From: a virus
Length of the DNA stretch: 64,000 nt
Strand: one strand, 5' to 3'
IMG/VR virus record: IMGVR_UViG_3300030419_008158
Coordinates: 62,001 to 126,000 of that record
In this document: positions 34,441 to 44,070 of the stretch, piece after piece
How the letters are laid out: each line of letters starts with the position of its first letter
Position numbering within the stretch: the first letter of the stretch is position 1
Program-made: the position numbers and the translations under genes
Notes under the pieces: model-generated
Seen by the model: the letters and a program-made list of their open reading frames with translations, nothing else
What the model was told of the DNA's origin: nothing
Databases searched by the model: none

Positions 34441-35136
34441 TTACTTTGAAATTGACACCTGGAACTCTTTTCTAAGCCCAGATTGGTCTCCGACTATTGC
34501 GACGACGGATGTGATAGTCGTTCCGTCCCCATAAACACTAAATGTAGTATCGTCTAATCCTGGCTGGAGCTTTAGATCGAAGGAGACCTTCGATCCATTT
34601 GCACTTGTTGTTGACTGTCGAACGACATTGTAGCTAGCAACTCGAGAATTTGGTTCTATTTGTAATGCAGCTTTTCCACTAATTGTAAGAAATCTATCGG
34701 GAACCAAAACTGTAAATGTCACATCACTGGTGCCATCTGGAATTCTGGTATCAGCATCTATTTTCTGCTCTGCATTTACTGTTCGAGATGTAGTAGTGTT
34801 TCTTGTAAAAGTTACAGCACCGTTTGTCATCTCTGTTCCCTCAATTGAAAGAGTCGGTAATCTAACAATTGTGGGATCGGGCAGTGTTAGCATTCTATGC
34901 TTAAGCGCCAAGTCTCCCTTGGTTTGTGCTTCAAATATAGGTGTATTCTTTGTGATTTTTTCTTTTCCCACAGTCCTTCCAAACTTTTCGATAACTGTGT
35001 AATCTACTTCATCATCTGCTAAAGAAAAGAATGCAATTCTAAAACTACCATTATTATCTGCTAATTTCCTTCTACCAATATCAGTAAGTACAGCATCAAT
35101 TATTATGTTATTTGTGCTGTGATCTAAGAATCCCAT
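34441..35136 (-). CDS. Tail/baseplate protein with an LTDxGR-type N-terminal module
   Basis: A 231-residue protein. Residues 12-46 (DAVLTDIGRRKLA, FRIAFFSLADDEVDY) form a module seen at the start of many phage tail proteins. A related version begins the 319-residue protein encoded at 44071-45030. The remainder is beta-rich and could be two immunoglobulin-like domains (FTVLVPDRFLTISG; VVAIVGDQSGLRKEFQVSIS). ATG 35136 has GGGAG upstream. Probably a fibre-base or baseplate-periphery component. Confidence 0.75.
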   Translation of the reverse strand: MGFLDHSTNNIIIDAVLTDIGRRKLADNNGSFRIAFFSLADDEVDYTVIEKFGRTVGKEKITKNTPIFEAQTKGDLALKHRMLTLPDPTIVRLPTLSIEGTEMTNGAVTFTRNTTTSRTVNAEQKIDADTRIPDGTSDVTFTVLVPDRFLTISGKAALQIEPNSRVASYNVVRQSTTSANGSKVSFDLKLQPGLDDTTFSVYGDGTTITSVVAIVGDQSGLRKEFQVSISK

Positions 35137-35165
35137 GTAACTACTCCCATTTGCTCCTGCTGTAG

Positions 35166-35173
35166 GTAAATAT
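35166..35173 (-). promoter_or_regulatory. Junction motif variant ATATTTAC
   Basis: The sense strand reads CGATATTTACCTA in the 45-base gap before the 231-residue gene, 29 bases upstream of its ATG. Confidence 0.3.
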
Positions 35174-35181
35174 CGTAAAAA

Positions 35182-36957
35182 TTATGTTGTTCGTAAATCA
35201 TCAATTTTGATTTCAACATCTGCTGAGGTTTGAAGGTCTACATTTATTACATGTAGCTTGTACTTCCCAGACTTCTCGCTAGTTGTAAAAACATTAGACA
35301 CGTTTCCATCTCTGTCTGCTGTAAGTTTTGCGTCAGGGGTAAAATATACCCTGGCTGTTCTTCTACCGCTGTCAAACAATGCATCTTGTGAAAAACTGTC
35401 GACAGCGATATTCTCATCAAGCCTAGGATCAACAAAGAAATTAGGATATTGCTTTGGAGCGCCGGGCCTGGAAATATTTCTTAAAATAATTTTATTTCTA
35501 GGGTTGTCAAATGATACCAATGTTTGAGAAGAATATGTCGATGTGTAACCGTGAGCATCAACAGCACTGACTGCATAAATCGCATCTGGTGACTCTCTGT
35601 TGAACGTTTTATCTTCGAAATACGTTTGCATTCCTCTCGCATTTGTTATTTTGTCGTCTCTAACTTTTTCTGGCTTTAGAGTTTTTACCTTTGAATCGTC
35701 AAAGTCAATCTCGCCAATACACATAAAGGGTTCATAAATGGAAGAACGTTTGAAAATTTGAAAATATTTTACGTCTCTAGATCTTCCGATTGGTGGCTGC
35801 CACGTCATTATCAAACCCTTTCCGTCGTCATAATTAAATTGATAAAATACACCGTCAGGAGGGTCAGGTGCCATAAATTCCTCTGTTATGACTGTCACTT
35901 CCTTACTAGGTTTGGATTTGATAAAAAATGTAACTCTTCCCTTTCCTTTATACCATGCACTGTTAAATGATGTTATTGCTGTTATCATGTACACGTTCTT
36001 TACGTTATACGTGTATTTAGAGCCGTATACTATTCTAGTGTCGATATAGTTTGTATTTTCTGTACCCCTCAAGAGTATTTCTGTAGTTCCTCTCTTCTTT
36101 CCAGAGGGTGTCATTTGTGACTTTGCCAACACATATCCCACATGTGATACAGACAACAATCCAGACTCAGCCCCTTCGGGAACAGCCTCCCACGCATAGG
36201 GTGCTATGTTAATCTCGAGATCATCGCTAGTAAGATCAGACGACCTCGAACTCTTGAATTTTCTAGAAATCTCAGAAATTTTTGATCTTTCTATAGTAGC
36301 TGACAGGGGTGAAGCATCGTCGGTTCCTGAAAATGATGCATGGGCCACACGCATATTGAGCTGTGTATTGATTTTGATATTTGATGCAACGTCGTATAAA
36401 TCTAGATTTTTTCCTTCTTCAATAAAGTTTACTAAAAGTTTTCGCTTGTCAGGTTCAACAAGAGATTGTAAGTGTTTTTTGGCCAAGCCGGTCTTTAAAG
36501 AAAGCTTAGTTGTTTGATCGCTATCTTCAAACGGTATCTCCAAGAGATCACTTAGCGCTTCTAGTTTTTGAGATGCCCTAAGACGAACATCAGGATCAGA
36601 CTCAGAAAGAAACATAAAAGAATCAGTTGTAACAGAAGCTTCGTCTTGTATGTGCTCTAATCCAAACGATTGATAAGCTCCTGCATTCTTCTGGTCGTTG
36701 ATATTTCCAAATTCTATGATTGTTCCGGGTGAAAAATTTATATCAATAAGCCTGGGTATTTCTGACCTGAGTGTTCGCGATTTTATCAATCTTTGCGTGC
36801 TTTTTGCTAGAGAACTTCCGGGAACCCTGGGATCTCCACTTGAATTGATTCTTTCATCAGAAGAGAAAAAATTATAAACAAATTTTGCCTTTATGTCTGA
36901 TGGGTCTGGTACGTCTAGAATTGAAAATTGACGACTAGGCTTTGATTGTGATGTCAT
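35182..36957 (-). CDS. Virion structural protein with FN3-like domains
   Basis: A 591-residue protein. The second half contains at least one fibronectin-III-like domain (PPDGVFYQFNYD, GLIMTWQPP, VKYFQIFKRSS, then AIYAVSAVDAHGYTS), and a beta-rich C-terminal domain follows. The first 250 residues are helical and charged, with RASQKLEALSDLLEIPFED and LVEPDKRKLLVNF. FN3 modules in tails usually serve as spacers or weak surface-binding units. It overlaps the upstream giant gene by ATGA. I do not recognise the family as a whole. Confidence 0.78.
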   Translation of the reverse strand: MTSQSKPSRQFSILDVPDPSDIKAKFVYNFFSSDERINSSGDPRVPGSSLAKSTQRLIKSRTLRSEIPRLIDINFSPGTIIEFGNINDQKNAGAYQSFGLEHIQDEASVTTDSFMFLSESDPDVRLRASQKLEALSDLLEIPFEDSDQTTKLSLKTGLAKKHLQSLVEPDKRKLLVNFIEEGKNLDLYDVASNIKINTQLNMRVAHASFSGTDDASPLSATIERSKISEISRKFKSSRSSDLTSDDLEINIAPYAWEAVPEGAESGLLSVSHVGYVLAKSQMTPSGKKRGTTEILLRGTENTNYIDTRIVYGSKYTYNVKNVYMITAITSFNSAWYKGKGRVTFFIKSKPSKEVTVITEEFMAPDPPDGVFYQFNYDDGKGLIMTWQPPIGRSRDVKYFQIFKRSSIYEPFMCIGEIDFDDSKVKTLKPEKVRDDKITNARGMQTYFEDKTFNRESPDAIYAVSAVDAHGYTSTYSSQTLVSFDNPRNKIILRNISRPGAPKQYPNFFVDPRLDENIAVDSFSQDALFDSGRRTARVYFTPDAKLTADRDGNVSNVFTTSEKSGKYKLHVINVDLQTSADVEIKIDDLRTT

Positions 36958-39900
36958 TTTTTCACCATAGATTGCCCGCTAGTAACTAGCACCTCATAAT
37001 TGTATATTCCAAACGTTCCTTGTGTAACGTCACTTTTTGCCAAATCAGACGCATACTGATTGTCTGACGTTGTGGGTTTTCCCGACACTATTTCTGTTGT
37101 ACTACTATCCCCAAATGTACTAAACATGCTGTTGTCACAAATAACTGCTACAATTCTGTCAAAATAAGTCGGACTAAATATTTGCCTTTCTATAGAGCCT
37201 GCTGTGAACAGTGTGCTAGAAAATATGTCATAAAAAATCTCTGCCTTTCCAAAATTCAGTTTTTTCATATTTGAGACATGTTTGTTGGACATTTTAGTAG
37301 TCTCTACTGCTGTCAACTTTAGCATCTTATCATAATTCAAAAACGAAGAATTATCAGTCTGTATAAAGACACCTGAAAATGTTCCGTCTTCTAAACCTGC
37401 AGCAATGCCTAGATTGTTGGCTAAAATTTCTGATCCTGTATCTCTTAAAGATTTTTTAAAGTCTGTAAGACTCTCGACAAAAAAATCGTTCGGCGATAAA
37501 ATAGAAATTATTTTCTTAATTAGGTGTGATTTTACTTCATTTTTTACTAAGTTTCGAGCATCAACTTTAGATGCCGCACTGTTTATGAATGTCAAACCAA
37601 GCTGCCCATTTTCTAACAACACTTCGTTGACAACAGCATCGATGTTATTGGGCGGTTTAGTTGCAAATGAATCAAAACTTTTTGAAGAAACTGTTGGTGA
37701 CGTTGAAAAAAGAAAACTTATTCCAGTTGATTTTTCCCCAGTAATTGAATCCACTCTAGAAACGTTTGCAGACATTGTCGACTCAGCAATAGGAGACAAA
37801 AATCCTTCTGCTATCTTAAACTGAGGATATATTGTGTTATCTAGATACTCTGTTGGTAAGCCTACAAAGAATATGTTTACTGATTCTGAAGGTGTTGCAG
37901 ATAATTCCTCACACAAAACCTTTATTGCTGCTAATTCACCTACTGTAATTTTTGGGTTTCTTTTTGCAGGAGAATTTTTTGCCCTTACTATTTCCTTTAG
38001 CCTTTTTTTACTAGCCGCCAAAGATGCATCTGTTAAAGAAAGCAAATAGTTCTTTCCGATATCTGTGCTTGCAAATGATGAAAACGCATCTGACACTTCA
38101 TCAGACTCAGAAGTTCCTGCTAGCTTTGATGATAAGTCAATAAGCGACTGAGTTTGCTGCCTGACATAATCAAATTTTGCTGCATAAGATGCCAATGCAA
38201 GATAAGGCAAGTCTCTTTCAGCGGCCAACTCTTCAAGTAGCTCAACAAAAGATGAAAAAGATTGTGAACTACCACTAAAAACTTTTCCACTAATATCAAC
38301 TGAAGGGCTTTCTAGATCCAAGTTTGGAATTAGACCCTCATCATTAAATGCATTTTGAAAAGTTCCGGTTTCAAGACCTTCTATAAGAAGCTCTAGTGCC
38401 CTAGACGTAAAGTGATTAGATGATCCTTCACCAAACTGTCCCCTTACACGAATCACAACGTGCTCTGCACCAATAATAGCAGACGCTTTTGGCCAAAATT
38501 CATTTTTGAGTGCTTTGGTGAAGTTTGCTGACACTTGGGTGTCGCTCATCAGAACCTCGGAATTAGTTGGTCCCAAAATCTTATACATTAAAGTGGTTGT
38601 TGATAACACACTACAAAGATCTACAACAGACTCAAAAAGTAAGCAAAGAAGAGAGCTGCCATCGATTTTTGACAATCTAGTCACTCTGTTAGAATTTATG
38701 AAATTGGCTTCTTTGTTTTCAGACTGTGCTAATGATGCTGCTTCAATAGTTGCATCCACAAATAAGGATGCCAGTTGGTACATCATAGAATCTTCATTTT
38801 CTGCAATTTCATCCACAAGAGAAAGAAGATTCATATCAAAAATCTCTGGATTTTCTATGTTGTCTGTCTTAGATAACGATGACATCCCGTACACTAGCAT
38901 TCTTGCATTGCCTGTCATTGGCTCAACATCAAAGATATTTTTTTCTTTTGCTGCCATACGAATGGCAGAAGTGTCTAACCCTATGCTCTCATCTTCTGTA
39001 TTCTTTGTGACATCTTCTGTCTCTATAGTGAATGTGTCTTTTGATGATGAACCTTCTTTTTGTATGCTTACTTTGGTTTTTTTCTTTCCAGTGCTATCAG
39101 TCCAGCTAATAGAGTCAGTACCTGGATGAACTATCAATTCGTCTCTTTTTTGCAAAAGCTTATAAGCTATTTTTGCGCACATCGAAAACATTATAGTTCT
39201 CGCCACCTGTGGACGCGTCCATCTAGATTTCTTAATTTTTGTTCTACCTATTGTTGATAAAATTGCCAATTCAGCAATTTTATTTTTATCAGCGTATGTC
39301 ACGTCTCCTGATGCTGCCTGTATTCCGACGTTTACTATTTTTAGAATTTTTGCATAAAGGCCGTGAGGTGTTATGATTTGCGGATCTGCATCTCGAAATG
39401 TTAGCATCTTATAAAACTCTAGAGCATCATCACAACTTTTTTGGGCAGACATTAGTGCGCTATCAAAAAAACCCATTTTATTATTTGTAGGTGTTCTAAT
39501 AGTTGTTTTTGCAAACTCAGAAGTTGAAGTTGTGACTGTGCCAGCAGAGTGGTCGCTCTTATCAAAATTCATGCCGTCAAAAAGAAGAACCTTCTTGCTT
39601 CCCGGAGATGTCTCAATTCTTGCAGAACCCTCTTGTGATACTAGTAAAAAATCAGTCAAACTATTTTCATAAGATGTCTCTGTTGTAGCAGAAGCAGCAG
39701 AGGCACCCGTATAAGTCATAGGAAAATCTAAAGAGTCTGATCCAAATCTTTGCCCTAAGGGAGTTTGAGAAAGTCTACCTAGACCAGCTGAGACTAACAG
39801 CTCATTAGCAACCATGGTTGTCATTATCATCGATCGACGATAAGGATCCTCTTTGTTGATTTGATAAAAAAAGTTTCTGTCACCGTAGTATGCTAATCTG

Positions 39901-40820
39901 GAATTTGTAAGAATCATAGATCCGTTTTCAAAAACTGATCCTAGATCTGCCAAATCTTTTCCAAGAGTTTTTATGCTTGGTACTGTCGGTGTCGGAAAAA
40001 GCGGTTTACCAAGTGCAAATGGATTTGCGTTTAAGAATTGTTGATTGGGGCCGGGCTCTACAAGATTTGTAGTCATTCCGTTTTTTAGAAAATTTTCAAC
40101 AATTCTTAAGCACATCATCAAAACAGTTGTTGCTGATTTTGAAGAAATTATGCTGCTTGCATTTGATTTTACAAACATTCCCGTCACTAGCTGAACCGGA
40201 TCGACAATTGCTGATAGCGGTGTGAATGGTGTAAGTGGACCTATATTTTCTATTTTTTGTAATGCAATTTGTGCAATACTGTCTTTACCAGACTTTAGAG
40301 ACATTATATCATCAAACTTCCTAATCTCGGCTAATATGACATCCGCAAGATCTATATTAGACTTTGCTCTAAGAATGTTTGCCTCTATTTGTTCGTTCTT
40401 CTGATCAAAGAATGTCGCATCATTTTCTAGAATTTTTTCAAACAATGACTTGGCATATACCCTAGAAATTTGATCTTCCATGAAAGCTTGATAAATTGAT
40501 GCATAAACGGTTGAATAGGGCTTTCCTTGAAAGTCAACTGTTCTCTGAGACAATACTGCAATGGGCTCTGCTCTATTAGAAGAAAATCCGGCGTCCTCAG
40601 ATGTCTTTGCCTCTGTTGAAGATTTCGATGTATTCTCTACTGTGTTTTGGTAGCTGTTAGGGTCAATTGCCGCCTGTGCTCTTACAATCTTTGCAGGAGA
40701 CTTTTCTATAATAGGGATCAATTCAGAATTTGTGATCGAAGAAGCTGACTTTGTCTCAACGACTTCGCCATCAACAAAATCAGGTTGGGAAGATATTTTT
40801 ATTTCTAATTCTTCTAACAT
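36954..40820 (-). CDS. Giant virion protein of unknown function (1288 residues)
   Basis: A very large, mostly helical, Ser/Ala/Asn/Lys-rich protein. It has repeated hydrophobic-helix stretches, for example QIALQKIENIGPLTPFTPLS, TTVLMMCLRIVENFL and ARTIMFSMCAKIAYKLL. No domain family is recognised; there is no LamG, FN3, peptidase or lysozyme signature. It sits inside the FN3/LamG structural block, so it is probably a virion component, perhaps of the baseplate periphery. ATG 40820 lacks a clear SD but is preceded by ATATTTAG. A role outside the virion cannot be excluded. Confidence 0.75.
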   Translation of the reverse strand: MLEELEIKISSQPDFVDGEVVETKSASSITNSELIPIIEKSPAKIVRAQAAIDPNSYQNTVENTSKSSTEAKTSEDAGFSSNRAEPIAVLSQRTVDFQGKPYSTVYASIYQAFMEDQISRVYAKSLFEKILENDATFFDQKNEQIEANILRAKSNIDLADVILAEIRKFDDIMSLKSGKDSIAQIALQKIENIGPLTPFTPLSAIVDPVQLVTGMFVKSNASSIISSKSATTVLMMCLRIVENFLKNGMTTNLVEPGPNQQFLNANPFALGKPLFPTPTVPSIKTLGKDLADLGSVFENGSMILTNSRLAYYGDRNFFYQINKEDPYRRSMIMTTMVANELLVSAGLGRLSQTPLGQRFGSDSLDFPMTYTGASAASATTETSYENSLTDFLLVSQEGSARIETSPGSKKVLLFDGMNFDKSDHSAGTVTTSTSEFAKTTIRTPTNNKMGFFDSALMSAQKSCDDALEFYKMLTFRDADPQIITPHGLYAKILKIVNVGIQAASGDVTYADKNKIAELAILSTIGRTKIKKSRWTRPQVARTIMFSMCAKIAYKLLQKRDELIVHPGTDSISWTDSTGKKKTKVSIQKEGSSSKDTFTIETEDVTKNTEDESIGLDTSAIRMAAKEKNIFDVEPMTGNARMLVYGMSSLSKTDNIENPEIFDMNLLSLVDEIAENEDSMMYQLASLFVDATIEAASLAQSENKEANFINSNRVTRLSKIDGSSLLCLLFESVVDLCSVLSTTTLMYKILGPTNSEVLMSDTQVSANFTKALKNEFWPKASAIIGAEHVVIRVRGQFGEGSSNHFTSRALELLIEGLETGTFQNAFNDEGLIPNLDLESPSVDISGKVFSGSSQSFSSFVELLEELAAERDLPYLALASYAAKFDYVRQQTQSLIDLSSKLAGTSESDEVSDAFSSFASTDIGKNYLLSLTDASLAASKKRLKEIVRAKNSPAKRNPKITVGELAAIKVLCEELSATPSESVNIFFVGLPTEYLDNTIYPQFKIAEGFLSPIAESTMSANVSRVDSITGEKSTGISFLFSTSPTVSSKSFDSFATKPPNNIDAVVNEVLLENGQLGLTFINSAASKVDARNLVKNEVKSHLIKKIISILSPNDFFVESLTDFKKSLRDTGSEILANNLGIAAGLEDGTFSGVFIQTDNSSFLNYDKMLKLTAVETTKMSNKHVSNMKKLNFGKAEIFYDIFSSTLFTAGSIERQIFSPTYFDRIVAVICDNSMFSTFGDSSTTEIVSGKPTTSDNQYASDLAKSDVTQGTFGIYNYEVLVTSGQSMVKK

Positions 40821-40827
40821 AAGCTAC

Positions 40828-40835
40828 CTAAATAT
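40828..40835 (-). promoter_or_regulatory. Junction motif ATATTTAG upstream of the 1288-residue gene
   Basis: The sense strand reads ATAATATTTAGG, seven bases before the ATG. Its TAG is also the stop codon of the preceding 1079-residue gene, so here the motif may be partly coding coincidence. Confidence 0.25.
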
Positions 40836-43800
40836 TATAGAAAAACATTGCAGCTTCCTTCTCACTGCTTTTAGAGTCTTCAGCGCTTTCTGATGAGTAA
40901 CTGTCATATGAACCCCCTGCAGAATTAAATCCTTCGCCTGTGTCGTTTGAAAATGACTCCTGGTTGCTTGCATCTGTAAATTGTCCGCCTCCTTCACCCG
41001 TATATGTGCCCGTTGTCTTTTCTATAAACTCACCAAGTGACCATTCTCCTCCTGAATTTTCTTCTGGTGGGCTTCCTTGACCACCCGTACCATACCCAAA
41101 CGGATCTTCGGCAGAATCTTGTTGGAATAGATCATCTGGATCTTGTTGACTCATTTCCTTTTCCTTGCTTGCCATGTCCACAACTTCCTGGTTCTCCCAA
41201 AATTCCCCGTCCCCTAGTTGTTTTACAGTACTTTTTGGTGACTGGCTTGTTGGACCTAGAGGAGAGGATCCAAATGCCGGAGTTTCGAAGGACTCATAAT
41301 CAGGTATGGCCTGGTCCCAATCCGTGCCTTTCCACAGATCGTGTTGAGGATGCTTTGGCTCCTGTGGCATATGACCTTCCCAAACAGTTCCCGCCTGATC
41401 GTTTCCCTCACCTGGAAAGCCGGGTGGTAAAGGCACGGGATCCTCTGGGACTGGTGGGGGTATTGGTGTAAATAGCTTTCTATGACTTCTTGGATTTGCA
41501 CCTATTGGTACTACTTTGTTTTTCTTTCCAAAGCTTCCAAAGATTGCCCCTACAATCATATTTGCAGGCAAAGAAAAGTATTTTGTGCTTTTAGCTACAG
41601 GAGAGCTAATAGTTTCGTCATCATCAAAAGAGACAGCTGTGACTTGATACTTTTTCTCTCCTACAGCATTATGATAACGATCGTCTCTAAAAGTATAAAA
41701 GCCACTTTCAGGTGAGTTAGAAACAGTTCCTAGTAAATTTTGCTCTCCGTTGATTGTACAGTAAACATTGTAATAGCTCACATCTTGTACATTTCCAAAC
41801 ACGTTCCACTCTAAAGTCGTGTGATACGTTCTATCTGTTGCTGTAAGTGTTTCGATTTTGGGTGCGTCTTTCTTAAACTTTACTGTTTTGACAAATTCAA
41901 TTCCAACCTGGGCTTCTGTTATTAGTTTCTCAATTGATACACCCGACTTTACTTCTGCTTCTGGTGGAAGAACGCCTAGACGATCATATATTTTTCTTGA
42001 AAATCTAGAAGCTTTTTTCTGTATCTCTTGATCGATATCTGTGTTGATTCCAACTGTAGAAGACTGTAAAAATACAGTTGGATCTTGCAAGCAAACTTTA
42101 AACACATACCGATACTTCTCTCCAAAAAGAGGCGCCGGTAGTTTCTTTTGTTGTCTAATTGTGTTATCATCAACAAAAACACCGACAGGTATTATTCCAA
42201 AACTAACTCTTTTGCCGGAAGCTACTTCGTACCTTTCGACTATCATCATTACGAAATTTTTAGCTTTTACTTTGTCTGCCTGAAGCTCTGCAATAAATTC
42301 GCTGCTCACACCGGCATCTCGAAGTGCTTCAATTACTGCATTGAACAGCTCAGCCTGCTCAGTTACGTCTATTGTAAATCTAGAAGTCGGAGATCCTGTG
42401 TCATCAATTCCAGTCTCAGGATCACTCACATTAATGTTAAAGGGAATGCTTTCAATAGGGAACCTTCTTATGATAATTTCATCTTCGTCAGAAATAACTT
42501 CTTCATGAAGGCTGGACATTCCCGGAAAGCCCACCCGATACGCGGCAAAATATCGATATTTTCTTCCCAATACTGCTGTTTCGTCTCTGAATCTTACATC
42601 TGCTCTTTTTCCTGCAATTAAAGCTTCATAGCTTCCTTCTTCTGTCGGTATTTCAGTTACTGTGTCACTAAAATTTCCGTATTTTCCGAGCTCCTGTCTC
42701 AGGAGGCGGACCGTATAAACTTCTTTTGTTAAAGTTGTAACATTTACGCTTATAAAGTTTTCATCGTTGATGGCAAATATAGAAAGTGGGACTGCAGCAG
42801 AATTTTTAGGGTCGGTAATTTTTCTAAAATTATGAACTCTAACAGATGTAAATTCACCCAATGTCCCGTTTCCATTGACAACAACAAATCTATACGTCAC
42901 TTTATTGGGCTTGACATTGTCTACTGCATCTTTGAACTCTAAAGTATCGTCCGAACCAAATGTCATGTCAGTTACAGTTTGTACTGTGGGACGTACTAAG
43001 AGAGGATTTTCAATTATTCTTACAACTCTTACCTGTGATAATGTTGGATCTGTTCTCGTCACCCTAAATTGAACAGAAGCATATGATGTATGCGTGATCA
43101 TAACGTCTGGCGGCTCAGGATTTGTCAAAAATTCCATCAGTTGCTTTCTGTGTAAGATTACAGAATGCATAGGAATAAAAAATCTAGCTTTGTTGCCCTT
43201 TTTTTCAGAAATAATGGGAGTAACTCTTACATAAATTTTTCCAGAACCTTTAATTTTCTCCTTCTGTATTAGAACATTTCTATCAATCAGACGTCTAATT
43301 GGAAGCAAATCAAAAACTGTTGTGTTTGTCTTGGTATTTTCGGTGGTCTTTGTATCTTTTGAGCGTGCTAGATCACTATTTTGTTTTCCTGTACGAGATT
43401 TTTTAGTTATTTTTCTTATATTCCGAAGGCTTTTGCCTGTACGAAGTGTTCGAAGCGCATGTGTTCTAGATTTTTGAAAATGAATACTGGATGAATCATT
43501 ACTTGATGCCAAAGAAATAGCACTTGCAATATCTACTGTAGAAAAGTTTCCTGAAGCTGCTACTGCTGCTGGGTCGTTTCCATTTACCTTTGCAATCTTG
43601 GACTGCATCTTATAGCTAGTAGAAGTTTTTGTTTGTGTGGGCGGTGTGGACACCGCGTCCGGATAACCCGGCTGCGCTATTGAAACTACTCGATGCATTG
43701 AAGCGTTGCTTTTTTTTGCCTTGACTATGTTGTTAGAATTTTGGCCTGCAACTGTGGTGATAACTTCATCCTGTTTTTCAAATTCTATCTGAAATTTTCC

Positions 43801-44067
43801 CACACTATATGCATCATTTATCGCATATTTTTGAGGATTAGCTGTAAACATTTCAAATTGCAAGCCCTCAACACCCAATAACGATGCCTTTCGATCATTG
43901 ACAATAATCTGCGATTTATACACAAAGAAACCTTCATCAGAAATGAACTGATTTTTTTCTGTATATTCAACCTCATTTACAATGTCAATCAAATCAAACT
44001 CGGGCACATCAGAAGCGTACTGAAAAAGATCAGATGTCAAAAATGTTCTAACTTTTAAATTTGCCAT
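40828..44067 (-). CDS. Giant virion protein with FN3-like repeats and a low-complexity tail
   Basis: A 1079-residue protein. Several fibronectin-III-like units can be traced: around residues 315-410 (ending VTYRFVVVNGNGTLGEFTSVRVHNF), around 415-530 (AVLGRKYRYFAAYRVGFPG), and around 760-850 (SYYNVYCTINGEQN, KKYQVTAVSFDDDETI). Between residues 150 and 250 there is a basic, Ser/Thr-rich linker. The last 200 residues are Gly/Ser/Pro/Glu/Gln-rich low complexity. The layout suggests an elongated fibre or baseplate appendage. It is separated from the 319-residue gene by three bases. Confidence 0.8.
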   Translation of the reverse strand: MANLKVRTFLTSDLFQYASDVPEFDLIDIVNEVEYTEKNQFISDEGFFVYKSQIIVNDRKASLLGVEGLQFEMFTANPQKYAINDAYSVGKFQIEFEKQDEVITTVAGQNSNNIVKAKKSNASMHRVVSIAQPGYPDAVSTPPTQTKTSTSYKMQSKIAKVNGNDPAAVAASGNFSTVDIASAISLASSNDSSSIHFQKSRTHALRTLRTGKSLRNIRKITKKSRTGKQNSDLARSKDTKTTENTKTNTTVFDLLPIRRLIDRNVLIQKEKIKGSGKIYVRVTPIISEKKGNKARFFIPMHSVILHRKQLMEFLTNPEPPDVMITHTSYASVQFRVTRTDPTLSQVRVVRIIENPLLVRPTVQTVTDMTFGSDDTLEFKDAVDNVKPNKVTYRFVVVNGNGTLGEFTSVRVHNFRKITDPKNSAAVPLSIFAINDENFISVNVTTLTKEVYTVRLLRQELGKYGNFSDTVTEIPTEEGSYEALIAGKRADVRFRDETAVLGRKYRYFAAYRVGFPGMSSLHEEVISDEDEIIIRRFPIESIPFNINVSDPETGIDDTGSPTSRFTIDVTEQAELFNAVIEALRDAGVSSEFIAELQADKVKAKNFVMMIVERYEVASGKRVSFGIIPVGVFVDDNTIRQQKKLPAPLFGEKYRYVFKVCLQDPTVFLQSSTVGINTDIDQEIQKKASRFSRKIYDRLGVLPPEAEVKSGVSIEKLITEAQVGIEFVKTVKFKKDAPKIETLTATDRTYHTTLEWNVFGNVQDVSYYNVYCTINGEQNLLGTVSNSPESGFYTFRDDRYHNAVGEKKYQVTAVSFDDDETISSPVAKSTKYFSLPANMIVGAIFGSFGKKNKVVPIGANPRSHRKLFTPIPPPVPEDPVPLPPGFPGEGNDQAGTVWEGHMPQEPKHPQHDLWKGTDWDQAIPDYESFETPAFGSSPLGPTSQSPKSTVKQLGDGEFWENQEVVDMASKEKEMSQQDPDDLFQQDSAEDPFGYGTGGQGSPPEENSGGEWSLGEFIEKTTGTYTGEGGGQFTDASNQESFSNDTGEGFNSAGGSYDSYSSESAEDSKSSEKEAAMFFYNI

Positions 44068-44070
44068 ATC

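Noticed and set aside
38506-39129. Plus-strand frame of 207 codons
   Set aside because: Antisense shadow of the 1288-residue gene; no ribosome binding site or motif.
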